A DNA stretch of 64,000 nt from Erinaceus europaeus (GCF_950295315.1 NC_080164.1:10425665-10489664), one strand, 5' to 3'; positions 34,063-45,130 are shown, numbered from the stretch's first letter. Notes: generated by a model from the letters alone, not told the origin. Translations and numbers: made by a program.

Positions 34063-34318
34063 GGGTCTGGAGGTGGCTCACCTGGTAGAGAATACAGGCT
34101 ATCTTGCTAGGATCTGGGTCTGAGCTCCCAGAAATCACATGTGAGCCCCTACAGAGGAAAGCTTCTTGAGGGGTGGACTACAGTCTCTCTCTCTCTCTCC
34201 CCATGTCTCTTTTCCTCTCTTTTCTTTTTTGCATTCTCTACCTAAAGAAAAGGAAAATGTGGCCACTGAGAGCAGTGCAGGAGGCACTGAGCCCAGCTCT
34301 AACCTTGGTAGCAAAAAT
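34063..34318 (+). mobile_element. old SINE with 3' module
   Basis: Head ggaggtggctcacctggtag, diverged box, (CT)n body, then the gcagtgcaggaggcactgag module. It looks older than its SINE-A neighbour. Confidence 0.6.
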
Positions 34319-34549
34319 TAATTAATTGAGTAATTAGTTAATGTTGTGAAGGCATCCTAATTCTCAAATCAAACCAGTCAGACTAACATATTTCCTTCAT
34401 AGTTTCATTAGAAGTGTTAATGAAGCCCAGGGCTGTGGTTGGCTCTCCCTAAATTATCCCTCAGAGGGGATGCTCTCCACAACACTTGAAACACACAACA
34501 GAGGAACAGGAATGTATATGATTCTTCTGATCTTATCATGGTGTGTGAG

Positions 34550-34558
34550 TGTGTGAGT

Positions 34559-34597
<39 letters not shown>
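34550..34597 (+). repeat. (GT)n microsatellite
   Basis: GTGTGA units grade into a perfect GT run. Confidence 0.95.
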
Positions 34598-34600
<3 letters not shown>

Positions 34601-34624
34601 CTTTGCTTCCTTGACTTTATATAC

Positions 34625-35280
34625 TTTTAAGAGAAGGATGAATATAGGCTGATCCCACTCATGGGCACAACTTAAAAACAAGAACAAAAAGGGGAAAAAT
34701 AAGACTTGGAGTGGTAATCAACAAGTACCGCCTCAGCATGCTTCACTTCAGACTGTGTTCAGACTGTGCCTAGTGGGGCGCCACTAGGGAGAGAGAGAGG
34801 CAGGCTGGGAGTATGGCTCAGCCTGTCAACGCCCAGGTTCAGCGGGGAAGCAATGACAGAAGCCAGACCTTCCACCTTCTGCACCCCACAATGACCTTGG
34901 GTCTATACTCCCAGAGGGATAAAGAATAGGAAAGCTATCAGGGGAGGGGAGGGGATACAGAGTTCTGGTGGTGGGAACTGTGTGGAGTTGTGCCCTTATC
35001 CTATGGTTTTGTCGATGTTTCTTTTTTATGAAAAACAAAAAACAAAACAAAACAAAAACTTGGACTGGTTTGGTGTATTGTACCATAGCAAAGGACTGTG
35101 AAGTAGGGCAGAGAGAAGGGTAGGCAGGGCAGGGACGGGCTTTCAGTTCCTGGTTCCTAGGAGATGATGGACAAGGACCTAATATTTGTTTTTAGAGGAG
35201 AATGTTTTGGAGACACTTATCATGGGCAGGTGAGAAATTTACCCGTGTGCCAACAACTGCTACTATAGCTCCTGATTTAA
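34625..35280 (+). mobile_element. L1 3' end, split by another L1 3' UTR
   Basis: The ORF2 end (aaggatgaatataggctgat) and first part of the 3' UTR are at 34625-34715. The UTR resumes at 35058 (acttggactggtttggtgta) and runs to about 35280 (cacttatcatggg). This is a third, different 3' UTR version. Confidence 0.82.
34716..35057 (+). mobile_element. long-UTR L1 3' end nested in L1
   Basis: The terminal 340 bp of the long UTR, ending in an A/C-rich tail. The duplication acttgga[g/c]tggt is at 34704-34715 and 35058-35069. Confidence 0.88.
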
Positions 35281-35313
35281 GCTCCTAGTAGAAAAGAAAA
35301 GAAAAGAAATGAA

Positions 35314-35602
35314 GGGGCTGGGAGGTAGCACGGCCAGTGAAGCACACATAGTACCATGCACAAGGACTCATGCGAAGACCTGAGTTCAAGCCCCCAGCTC
35401 CCCACCTGCAGGGAGAAAGCTTCATAAGCTGCAAAGCAGGTCTGCAGGTGTCTGTCTTTCCTTCTGCCTCTCCCCCCTTTTCTTTGTCAGTTTCTCTCTG
35501 TCCTGTCAAATCGAATGATGGCGATGGAAACAAAATGGCTGCCGGGAGCGGCGGATTCTTAATACTGGCGCTGAGCCCCAGAGATAAGCCTGGAGGCAAA
35601 GA
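35314..35602 (+). mobile_element. SINE-A/B with 3' module
   Basis: Head ggggctgggaggtagcacgg, box gagttcaagccc, body, and a 3' module (aaaatggctgccgggagcgg…) in good condition. Confidence 0.85.
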
Positions 35603-35699
35603 AAATGTCTCATCCTGTTTTGTGTTTACAAACTTATTTTTCCCCATTGTTTTGTGTTGCTGAGGCCTCACACATGTGTGCTTCCACTGCTCTGGTCAA

Positions 35700-35755
35700 C
35701 TTTTTTTTTCCAATCATCTTTTTGGGAGAGAGAGAGAGAGAGAGAGAGTAAGGGA
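35700..35755 (+). repeat. poly(T) plus (GA)n
   Basis: A short T-run followed by a perfect GA run at 35727-35749. It may be a SINE remnant. Confidence 0.8.
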
Positions 35756-36590
35756 AAGATACCACAGCACTGAAGTTTCACCTGGAGTTGTATTGTAACA
35801 TATAAGTAACATATAACATATGTTATAACATATAAATTGTAGGTGTGTATAATTAAAATTCCACATGTATATATATATGAGTTTTTGTTCATCACTAAAG
35901 AGAAACATCCTTTCCCGTCACTTAATAGTCGAGTTCCTAAAAATCAAAAGGTAGTCATATCGTAGCATAGAAACCAAATCCACTTGCAGGGCCAATTGCT
36001 GTTCTGATCTTTGCTCATGATTTTCTTTGGAATTCATAGCCAGAATTGTCCATTTAATAAGTGATGGGAAGCAATGCTGGATTCCCAGTACTGATGACCC
36101 GTCATGCCTTTTAGAGTGTCATCCTATTTGACAACATGTCCTAGAGATCAGGCAACCACAAATTTGTCACTTTTTTAAGTTAAAAGATATCCCCCTCCAG
36201 ATGTTGAAGCTAAGATATCATCCCAGACAGAGTCCGTGCGGCCTGAGTGGATGCACGATGTTCTGACTGTCCTCATCTGGTCTCCTCTCCCTGTTTGAGG
36301 AAAACCACCATAGATGAGTTCCATAATATTCCAAGTATTCTGCTAGACTGGTCTGAGTTAACTCTTTCTAGCCAAGGAGATGAAGTTTGCCCACATCAAA
36401 CTGCCCAAGGAGTCGATTATCAGGTGCCATATTGAATAGCTTACTATTAAGAGCCAGGTGGGAGGGAATTCAATGAGTTAGAAGCTGGACAAAGAAAGTT
36501 CTTGAGATTTACCTTGAAGGATTACCTGCATTTGCAGAAAAAAGAGAGAAAACAGCATTCAAGAGGGAAAGATTGATTTAACAAAATATA
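35756..36590. other. intergenic, no recognised feature
   Basis: A small palindromic AT stretch (acatataagtaacatataac) lies at 35798-35838. No gene is seen. Confidence 0.5.
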
Positions 36591-36599
36591 TAAGATGAT

Positions 36600-36962
36600 A
36601 CCATGATGTCAACCCAACTTCCCTGGGCAGATGACCCCACCTGCCTCCCCAGATCCCTGCCCTACTAGAGAAAGAGAGAGACAGAGACAGAGAGAGACAG
36701 AGAGACACAGGCTGGAAGTATGGATCAACCTGCCAGTACCCATGTTCAGTAGAGAAGCAATTACAGAAGCCAGACCTTCCAATCAGTTGCACCCCACAAT
36801 GATTCTGGGTCCATAATCTCAGAGGGATAAAGAATATGGAGGCTGTCAAGGGAGGGGATTGGATATGGAGCTCTGGGGGTGGGCAGTGTGTGGAAATATA
36901 TCCCTCTTAATCCTATGGTCTTATCAATGTTTCCATTTTAGTGTGTGTGTATGTGTGTGTGT
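36600..36962 (+). mobile_element. long-UTR L1 3' end
   Basis: The terminal UTR blocks (gaagcaattacagaagccagacc … gggcagtgtgtgg) carry an internal (GA)n-rich stretch at 36672-36710. The A-tail has been replaced by a (GT)n repeat at 36941-36964. Confidence 0.85.
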
Positions 36963-37184
36963 GTAGTATATATTCTGAAATGATCTGATCCACTAAGGAA
37001 ATGTTGATTCTCATCTCAATTCTGCACAAGGATAATAATACTTGAACAAATGCCAAGGGTCAGACATGAGAACTTAAGCTTGCATGTCAAATGACTTACC
37101 CACTATTCTGCCTCTCAGGTCACTTTCTCTCCCTTTCTCCCTCCCTCCTTTCTTTCCTCCCTTCTTTCCTTCCTTTCCTTCTTT

Positions 37185-37474
37185 ATTTTGCTTTTCTCTT
37201 TTTGCCTACAAGGTGATTGCTGGGGTGCTGGCACTACAATTCCACTGCTTTTGGCATCCATTTTTTTTTCCCGTTTATTGGCTAGGACAGAGAGAAATGG
37301 AGAGAGGAGGGGGAGACAGAGAGGGAGAGAGAAAGACAGACACCTGCAGACCTGCTTCACCGCTTGTGAAGCGTTCCCCCTGCAGGTGGGGAGCCGGGGC
37401 TCAAACCGGGATCCTTGAGCAGGTCTTTAGGCATAGTACTGTGTGCACTTAACCAGCTGTGCCATCTGGCCGCC
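37185..37474 (-). mobile_element. SINE-A, long form
   Basis: A reverse 3' module, body and head (…tctggccgcctc), preceded by a C/T-rich tetranucleotide tract at 37125-37185. Confidence 0.88.
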
Positions 37475-38071
37475 TCTTTTTTTTTTCTTTTTAAGTACTT
37501 TTATTACCAATATTTTCTATACGCTGAACAATTTAATAGTATTGCGCTATCAATAATCTATATATTTTTATTTATTTATTTTTTATAAAAAAGGAAACAT
37601 TGACAAAACCATAGGATAAGAGAGGTACACTCCACACAATTCCCACCACCAGATCTCCATATCCCATCCCCTCCCCTGATAGCTTTCCCATTCTTTATCC
37701 CTCTGGGAGTATGGACCCAAGGTCATTGTGGGATGCAGGAGGTGGAAGGTCCAGTTTCTGTAACTGCTTCCTCGCTGAACATGGGCATCAACAGGTCGAT
37801 CCATACTCTCAGCCTGCCTCTGTGTTTCCTTAGTGGGGCAGGGTTCTGGAGAATTGGAGCTCCAGGACATATCGGTGGGGTTGTCTGTCTAGGGAAATCT
37901 GGTTGACATCATGCAAGCATTTGTAGCCTGGTGGCTGAAAAGAGAGTTAACATACAAAGCCAAACGAATTGTTGAACAATCATGAACCTAAAGGCTAGAA
38001 AAGAGCAGATGAAGAGTTAGGGATGGGGTCCTCCATTTTGTAGATAGCTAGTAGGCATATTTTAGTTATAT

Positions 38072-39571
38072 ATATATTTTTTTTCTAGTTGTGTTTTCTC
38101 TTTGTTTTTAGTACTATTTTTTTATTGGGGAATTAATGTTTTACATTAAACAGTAAGTACAATAGTTTGTACATGCATAACATTCCCCAGATTCCCATGT
38201 AACAATACAACCCCTACTAGGTCCTCTGAATCCTTCTTGGACCCGTGTTCTCCCCACCCACCCACCTCAGAGTCTGTTACTTTGGTGAGATATGCCAATT
38301 CCATTTCAGGTTCTACTTCTGTTTTCTTTTCTGATCTTGTTTTTTAACTTCTGCCTGAAAGTAAGATCATCCCATATTCATCCTTCTGTTTCTGACTTAT
38401 TTCATTCAACATGATTTTTTCAAGGTCCATCCAAGATCAGCTGAAAACGGTGAAGTCACCAATTTTTTTATAGCTGAGTAGTATTCCATTGTGTATATAT
38501 ACCACAACTTGCTCAGCCACTCATCTGTTGTTGGACACCTGGGTTGCTTCCAGGTTTTGGCTATTACAAATTGTGCTGGCAAGAACATATGTGTACACAG
38601 ATCTTTTTGGATGGGTGTGTTGGGTTCCTTAGGATATATCCCCAGGAGAGGAATTGCAGGATCATAGGGTAGGTCCATTTCTAGCCTTCTGAGAGTTCTC
38701 CAGACTGCTCTCCACAGGGGTTGGACCAGTTTACATTCCCACCAGAAGTGTAGGAGGGTTCCTTTGACCCCACACCCTCTCCAGCATTTGCTGCTGTTCC
38801 CTTTTCTGATGGATGACATTCTCACAGGAGTGAAGTGGTATCTCATTATTGTCTTTATTTGCATTTCTCTGACAATCAGAGACTTGGAGCATTTTTTCAT
38901 GTGTTTCTCAGCCTTTTGGATCTCTTCTGTGGTGAATATTCTGTCCAAGTCCTCCCCCCATTTTTGGATGGGGTTATTTGTTGTTGAGTTTGGCAAGCTC
39001 TTTATATATGTTGGTTATTAGACTCTTGTCTGATGTATGGCATGTAAAGATCTCCCATTCTGTGAGGAGTCTCTTGGTTTGGGTAGTGGTTTCTTTTGCT
39101 GTGAAGAAGCTTTTTTTTTTTTTTTTCATGTCAGACGGGTAATGTGCCGACGTCGTAACAAGGTTTATGGGTGGCACACCTCACGCAGTCGCATGATAAC
39201 CCAATCATCACTTATGAACTACAAAAGGATCCGTGAAGAAGCTTTTTAATTTGATGAAGTCCCATAGGTTTATACTTGCCTTAGTCTTCTTTGTAATTGG
39301 ATTCGTTTCATTGAAGATGTCTTTAAAATTTATGCGGAAAAGAGTTCTGCCAATATTTTCTTCTAAGTATCTGATAGTTTGTGGTTTAACATCCAAGTCC
39401 TTGATCCATTTGGAATTTACTTTTGTATTTGGTGAAATACAGTGGTTCAGTTTCATTCTTCTGCATGTTTCAACCCACTGTTTCCAACACCATTTGTTGA
39501 AGAGACTGCTTTCCCCATTTAATAGTCTGAGCCCCTTTGTCAAAGATTAGATGTCCATAGGTGTGGGGGCT
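38072..39571 (-). mobile_element. short-UTR L1 nested in the long-UTR L1
   Basis: A 5'-truncated L1. The 3' UTR is at the left. ORF2 then reads on the minus strand back to the [12 protein letters not shown] region. The frame at 38996-38406 keeps the zinc-knuckle (CWRGCG … WWECK) and [16 protein letters not shown], but others are shifted. The perfect 12-bp duplication ttttagttatat is at 38060-38071 and 39572-39583, and the host UTR is continuous across it. Confidence 0.95.
39127..39232 (-). pseudogene. SNORD13P: U13 snoRNA (SNORD13) retrocopy inside the nested L1
   Basis: On the minus strand about 105 nt start gatccttttgtagttcata, pass gtgatgattgggt and gtgccaccc, and read ccttgttacgacgt and gcacattacccgtctgac at the 3' end. 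This is the whole U13 box C/D snoRNA, which guides 18S rRNA acetylation/processing. A poly(A) of 16 (T at 39111-39126) follows the 3' end. The perfect 15-bp duplication gtgaagaagcttttt is at 39101-39115 and 39233-39247. The target matches the L1 endonuclease site (TTTTT|AA). It is therefore an L1-mobilised retropseudogene. A few changes from the U13 I remember are present, and no snRNA-type promoter is carried. Confidence 0.93.
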
Positions 39572-40763
39572 TTTTAGTTATATTTCAAAAAGCCTGTGGC
39601 TATACTAGTTTTTATTCCCCCTGAGACTGAAATATGATATGCAGGTGGATCCACGTTATTGTCTGGGGAGATGATGTCATGGCTGGAAAACAAAAGGGGT
39701 ACAAATATTGTTGACTGTAAACCCCATCAATTTGATTTGGTCTGGGGTCCACATTCAGCTTAGGAGCCTATGTGACCTCTGCATCCCTGTAGATCTGAGC
39801 TCACATTCTGTGGTCATGAGTAGGAACATTCCAAGCTGCCCCAATATTGACCCATCTTCCTCAGGTGTATCATAGAATATTTTGTCCATCCTCCCTTTGT
39901 TGATCCAAGTTGAGGGCAAGGTCCTATGGGGGGGGGGGTCACAAAGGGGTCTAGTGTGTTATTGCTGATAGAGATGACCAGTAACAATGGAGAGAGGGAT
40001 TTATTTGATGTGTAAGCCCATCATGTCTGTTTGGGAATCTCAGGACTCCCCTACTAGGGCCCCAGCTGATGGGGTGGCCTGATAGTGACTAAAGAGTCAT
40101 CGTTAAAGTATGCCAGTCTCTTGCCCTTATTCAACTTTTGCAGTCCTTGCTTTGCTAAGGCTAGCTTTGGAGTGAGTGAGAGAACTGTAACAGGAAGTAG
40201 GTGAGGAGGGTATCTAAGTCTAATTAGATACTATTTCATTAGGAACTTTATACTGACTCACTGCAGACTATTGTGTACTTTTGCTTTCAGGTATAGATTT
40301 GCCCTAATTTATGGATACATGTGAACATATGATCTATCTCATGGGATCTGGTCTATATCTAGGTTTTGGGACTTTGTTAGGAAGTGAACTACCTGGAATG
40401 GAATTAGAGAATACTATGAAAGGAAAGGCCTCACCTAAGGCTGAAGGGTTGACATTCCATGCCTGATGTCTCTGCACACAGTCTGAAGTGAAGCATGCGG
40501 AGGTGGTACTCGCTGCGTATGATACAGCAAATCCTAACAAAGGGATTTTTCAAAGTTAACCCAATTGCCAAATAATATGATTATAGCAATAAGTATCTAT
40601 TGTCTTCTTAGCCCTAAGACAGCAGGAACCTCCCACTTCCTCTACAGAGTCTATATTTCCCCTAGTCCTGGAACCTCTGGGGTGGGGCTCACTTTTCTGC
40701 ATGCTTCTCTAAATTCATACCAAATGATATTGCATCCGCTGATCCCAACCTAATAATCTATAT

Positions 40764-41074
40764 TTTCTTAGCTAATAGTCTTTTAATTCAAGTTTATAAG
40801 TTAGTTTGCTTAGAGTTGGCAAAATAGTGACTAATGAATTTTCTAGTTTCCCTTGTATTTCTAATTTGTTTCATCTTCATTTCACTTTTATACTTTTGTG
40901 GTACCTACATTTTTTCCCTTTCGAACAGATGACCTAATGATTTATGATTCTATATTTTTAAGGCTTTTGGGAAGAAGCAGTTCTTGAATTTACATAATCA
41001 TTTAACATGTTTCTCTTAAACTTCATTATCAAGTCTTTTTAAAATTTATGATTCCATCTTGAATTATATCTTTT
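40764..41074. other. intergenic, no recognised feature
   Basis: AT-rich unique sequence. Confidence 0.5.
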
Positions 41075-41225
41075 TTTTTCTTTTTAGTTTTTTTTTTTCA
41101 GGTAAAGGTTGAGAGAGAGTGAAGAGTCACCACCGCACTGCTTCACTGCTCCTGAAGCTTTCTCCATACTTCCTCCTGTGTGGTCATCAGGGGCTTAAAT
41201 CCAGATCCTTGCATATGACAAAATG
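41075..41225 (-). mobile_element. SINE-B-like, diverged
   Basis: A T-run, gaggttgagagagagtg body, gcttcactgctcctgaagct and a diverged head. Confidence 0.55.
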
Positions 41226-41700
41226 TCTGGAGCCCCACTTGCCCAGAGCCCTGTCCCACTAGGAAAAGAGAGAGGTAGGCTGGGAATATGGATCCACCTG
41301 CCAACGCCCATGCTCAGTGGGGAAGCAATTACAGAAGCCAGACCTTCCACCTTCTGCACCTTATAAAGTCCATACTCCCAAGGGGTAAAGAATAAGGAAG
41401 CTATCAGGGGAGGGGATGGGATATGGAGTTCTGGTGGTGGGAATTGTGTGGAGTTGTACCCCTCTTATCCTGTGGTCTTGTCAGTGTTTTCTTCTTTTTT
41501 AAAAATATTTTATTTATTTATTTATTTATTATTTATTTATAAGTAAGATTAGAGGAGAGAGAAAGAACCAGACATCACTCTGGTACATGTACTGCAGGGG
41601 ATCAAACCCAGGACCTCATGCTTGAGAGTCCAGTGCCCTATCCACTGCACCACCTCCCAGACCACTCAGTGTTTCCTTTTTATAAATAAATAAAAAAAAA
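41226..41700 (+). mobile_element. long-UTR L1 3' end, split by SINE-D
   Basis: The terminal UTR is at 41226-41489. It resumes at 41666 (tcagtgtttcctttttataaa) with the final A-tail to 41700. Confidence 0.87.
41490..41665 (-). mobile_element. SINE-D
   Basis: A reverse copy: (TTTA)n, gaaccagacatcactctggt, cttgagagtccagtgcccta-tccactgcac. The duplication tcagtgttt is at 41481-41489 and 41666-41674. Confidence 0.9.
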
Positions 41701-41748
41701 GTGCTTTCCAGCAGATGAGCTATTTTGTGAGCCCATGTCTTCTTATTT

Positions 41749-41782
<34 letters not shown>

Positions 41783-42044
41783 TTTCTTTCATCCCCTTTT
41801 TGTTGCCCTTGTTGTTTTATTGTTGTAGTTGTTGTTGATGTCATCATTGTTGGATAGAACAGAGAGAAATGGAGAGAGGAGGGGAAGACAGAGGGGGAGA
41901 GAAAGATAGACACTTGCAACCTGCTTCACTGCTTGTGAAACGACTCCCCTGCAGGTGGGGAGCCGGGGGCTTGAACCAGGATCCTTATGTCAGTCCTTGC
42001 ACTTTGCGCCACGTGCGCTTAACCTGCTGTGCTACCACCCAACT
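41749..42044 (-). mobile_element. SINE-A with (TTTC)n tail
   Basis: A reverse copy whose A-tail has evolved into (GAAA)n, seen here as TTTC at 41749-41790. The duplication cccatgtctt lies on both sides. Confidence 0.9.
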
Positions 42045-42154
42045 CCCATGTCTTATTTTTTTTTTAAACTCAAATCTTATTGTTTATGCAATTATGGAGC
42101 TAAAGTCCAGACTTTCATCTATGTGCTCTATTCCTGAGGTATTCCCACAGTTCA

Positions 42155-42318
42155 GTTCTTGAGAGGAGGGGAGTGGGAAGAGACAGAGAGGAAGCGGAAG
42201 AGGGAGAGGGAGAGGGAGAGGGAGAGGGAGAGGGAGAGGGAGAGGGAGAGGGAGAGGGGAGAGAGAGAGGGAGAGGGGGAGAGAGAGAGGGAGAGGGGGA
42301 GAGAGAGAGAGGGAGGGA

Positions 42319-42350
<32 letters not shown>
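42155..42350 (+). repeat. (GGGAGA)n to (GA)n purine tract
   Basis: About 190 bp of uninterrupted purines: perfect GGGAGA hexamers, then mixed GGGAGAGAGA, then a pure GA run. Confidence 0.97.
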
Positions 42351-42360
42351 TATGATCATG

Positions 42361-42572
42361 GGGGGCTGGGTGGTGGTGCACCTGGTTGGATGCACATGTT
42401 AAAATGTACAAGGACCTGAGTTCAAGCCCCTGATCCCCACCTACAGAGGGGAAACTTGGCAAGTGGTGAAGCAGTACTTCAGGTACACCTTCGTTTCTCT
42501 TCCTATCTATCTCTCATTCCCTCTTGATTTCTGGCTGTTTCTATCCAATAAGTAACAGAGACAATAATTTTT
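42361..42572 (+). mobile_element. SINE-B
   Basis: Head gggctgggtggtggtgcacc, box gagttcaagccc, and tail ccaataagtaacagagaca. Confidence 0.88.
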
Positions 42573-42574
42573 CT

Positions 42575-42710
42575 TTCTTTTTGAGAGAGAGATCATTAGC
42601 CCACCAGCTCCTGGTTTTCCTCCCCTGTCTTGGTCACTTTCATGAGGTGTTTTAGAACCTAGGACCTTAAGCACGCCCAGGCTGACACTCTATGACTAAT
42701 GCTTCAACTT
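42575..42710 (-). mobile_element. old SINE fragment
   Basis: tttttgagagagagatcatt followed by a B-box-like region; diverged. Confidence 0.4.
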
Positions 42711-43300
42711 GAATTTGACTTATAAATATACATTTCCCAGCTATTAATTTCTCCTCTGAGCATTGCTTTGTGTTTACTTCATGCTCCTATAGTACTGGTG
42801 AGTAATGATATTTGCAAAACAAATAGATCTTCCCCATTGAATGGTCTATAACCTTGTGAAGGAGATAGTTGAGTAGTTTATTGTTGGTCTGAATAGTTTC
42901 AAGAAGTCTTGTAAACAATAAAGTAATTCGCAGTAATATGCTGTCACTCTGACTAGTTTTGGACCTCCACATAGATCAGTCCTGCAGTGCAGTTTGTTTT
43001 GAACAAGGACATATTAACAGGCAGTCCCTTGTGAACGTGGACCAGTGTGCAATTCTGTCATTCCTTTTTTTTCTCAGCACCAAGACCAGCCTTGGGACTG
43101 TGACTTTGCCTAGCATCTCCGAATGAAGGAGACATGGGACCGATGTGCAGCCAGCCAGAGAAGGACATATACTGTGAACAAGAAATAAATCTTTCGTTGC
43201 TGGAAACAACTGAGATTCTGTGTTGCTTGTTATTGCAGCACGAGCTAGCAAGACTGACTGATAGGTGTGTTGGTATATGGGTCCAGATTTTCTGTATTTC
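42711..43300. other. intergenic, no recognised feature
   Basis: Unique-looking; overlapping short ORFs here show no recognisable protein. Confidence 0.5.
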
Positions 43301-43309
43301 TGTATATGG

Positions 43310-43490
43310 ATCTTTTTTGTTTTGATAGAGACAGAAATGAAGAGCAAGGGAGATAGAGAGGAAGACACAGCTTCGGAACTGTTTCACTGTTCATAAAGCT
43401 TCCCCCTTACAGTTGGGGACTGGAGGCTGGAGCCCGAGTCCTCATGCGTGATAGTGTGTACACTTTACTGGGTGCACCACCACCTGGCCC
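43310..43490 (-). mobile_element. SINE-B
   Basis: A T-rich start, gatagagacagaaatgaaga, and a head ending caccacctggccc. Confidence 0.82.
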
Positions 43491-43504
43491 TACATGTATC
43501 TCTA

Positions 43505-43605
43505 CACGCTGGGCTGCACAGTGGCAGGGTGGGGCACAGAACCTTGGTGGTGGGAACAGTGTGGAACTCTGTAGTTTTGCGATCTTGAAAAAAAATTTAA
43601 TTGTG
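43505..43605 (+). mobile_element. L1 3' UTR end fragment
   Basis: The motif cttggtggtgggaacagtgtg with a terminal A-run. Confidence 0.55.
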
Positions 43606-43634
43606 TATTTCTTTTTATTTTCTTTCTGCCTTTT

Positions 43635-43757
43635 TATTTATTTTTACCAGAGCACTCCTCAGCTCTGACTTGTGGTGGTTTGGGGGATTGAATCTGGGAC
43701 TTCAGAGTCTCAAGCAAGAGGATCTCTTTGCATAATCATTATGTTATCGCCCCTTCC
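43635..43757 (-). mobile_element. SINE-C
   Basis: accagagcactcctcagctc to ctctttgcataatcattatg-ttatcgcccc. Confidence 0.85.
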
Positions 43758-43769
43758 TGCAATCTTGGT

Positions 43770-43985
43770 GGTTTTTTTTAAATGTTATTTTTATTTATTG
43801 CATAATGGCAGCCAGAAATTGAGCAAGAAGGGATAGATAAAGAGAGAGAGACAGAGAGAGATCTGCAACACTGCTTCACTGCCTGCGAAGCTTTCCTTTG
43901 GCAGGCGGGGACTGGGGGCTTAAACCTGGGTCCCTGTGCTCTGTGACATGTACACTCAACTTGATGTGCCACCAACCCGGCTCCT
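43770..43985 (-). mobile_element. SINE-B
   Basis: A reverse copy from a T-run to a head ending caccaacccggctcc. Confidence 0.85.
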
Positions 43986-44450
43986 AATTTCGCCATCTTG
44001 TAAACCACTATTAACTACAGACAAAAATGGTTTAAAAACACAGTGTACGTTTTTGGTGCTGTCGGTGATGTAAGCGTGACAATTCAGGGACAAGTTCAAG
44101 ACCGGGGAGTGACACATTTGGGCTGAGAGTGTTTTGCAGATGCTTATAGAGAGATAAGAATTAGCCACTGTACTGTAAGCCATTGAGCTCCCAAAAACTT
44201 GGTAAAGGAAAAGAAATGAATGCTGTGTTACATATATGCATACATAGAATATAAGTTTCCCCAAAACATCTTTGAACAAGCTGTCTACAAGTACATTTAA
44301 TGGGATTTGAAATGTGATTTTTGGCAAGGAAATTAGAAAGTTTATAAAATAAAATGTGTTGTAAATTATCAAGAAATGTTTTTATGCCATTGTGATTATA
44401 GTCAGGATTTGCTTTATGCCAAGTCTTTGGTCAAAAAAAATATCTCTATC
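43986..44450. other. intergenic, no recognised feature
   Basis: Unique-looking DNA. Confidence 0.5.
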
Positions 44451-44454
44451 AAGG

Positions 44455-44774
44455 GGCCTGACAGTGGTACACCCAGTTAAACAGAGAGAGTACAAAGTAC
44501 AAGGACCTGTGAAATGATCTGGGTTCCAGCCCCCAGCTCCCCACCTGCAGGGGTCAGCTTCATGAGCTGTGAAGGAGGTCTTCAGGTGTCTATCTTTCTC
44601 TCCCTCTCTCTAGCTCCCCATCATCTGTCAATTTCTCTCTATCCTATCTAATGAAAATTAGGTGGGAGAAGGAGGGGGCAGAACTGGTCGCTGGGAGCCT
44701 GTGGGTTTGTAGTGCCTGCACCGAGCCCCAGCCCTGGCGGCAATTAAAAAGAATAAGAACTTAAAAAAAAAAAA
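44455..44774 (+). mobile_element. SINE with 3' module
   Basis: Head ggggcctgacagtggtacac, box gggttccagccc, body, then the module ggtttgtagtgcctgcaccg and an A12 tail. Confidence 0.8.
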
Positions 44775-44829
44775 GCGTGGCCTCTACTTTGTGCGATTTT
44801 AAAATTCTGATGTTAATGTTTTAAAACCA

Positions 44830-44871
44830 CTGGAGAAGCTGGAGAGGTGGTTCAGTGGGTAGACCGAAATG

Positions 44872-44904
<33 letters not shown>

Positions 44905-45130
44905 TGTTCCTTGGTTTGGACCCCCCCCCCCCCAAGTTTGGCTGGAGTGATGCTCTGACACTGCTTCCAAGCCCGCCCCCCATAGAGCCAGAGAGAGAGA
45001 GAGTGAAAGAGACCACAGCATTAAACTTATCCTCAACATGGTAAAGCACAACACTCTCCAAGTGAACTCTCGGTCTGGGTCTGGCTCTCTTTCTCTCTCT
45101 TTTATGTACACTTTCTATTTCATTCCATAA
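44830..45130 (+). mobile_element. rearranged SINE with (GT)n, poly(C) and (GA)n
   Basis: A SINE-like head (ggagaggtggttcagtgggt) leads into a (GT)n run at 44875-44902, a C14 run and a GA run. A CT-rich stretch follows. The repeat tracts break up an old SINE. Confidence 0.5.

Larger units (their letters stand above)
37564..40751 (-). mobile_element. long-UTR L1 3' UTR with 5' inversion, carrying a nested L1
   Basis: The reverse 3' UTR is at 37564-38071, interrupted by an L1, and resumes at 39584 to about 40520. There it flips: about 40522-40751 is plus-sense UTR (cctaacaaagggatttttc … gcatccgctgatcc). That is the signature of twin priming. The perfect 12-bp duplication aataatctatat lies at 37552-37563 and 40752-40763. 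Confidence 0.92.

Noticed and set aside
42084..42462. Low-complexity frames (S/P/L or R/E repeats)
   Set aside because: They translate the purine/pyrimidine hexamer repeat and have no gene context.
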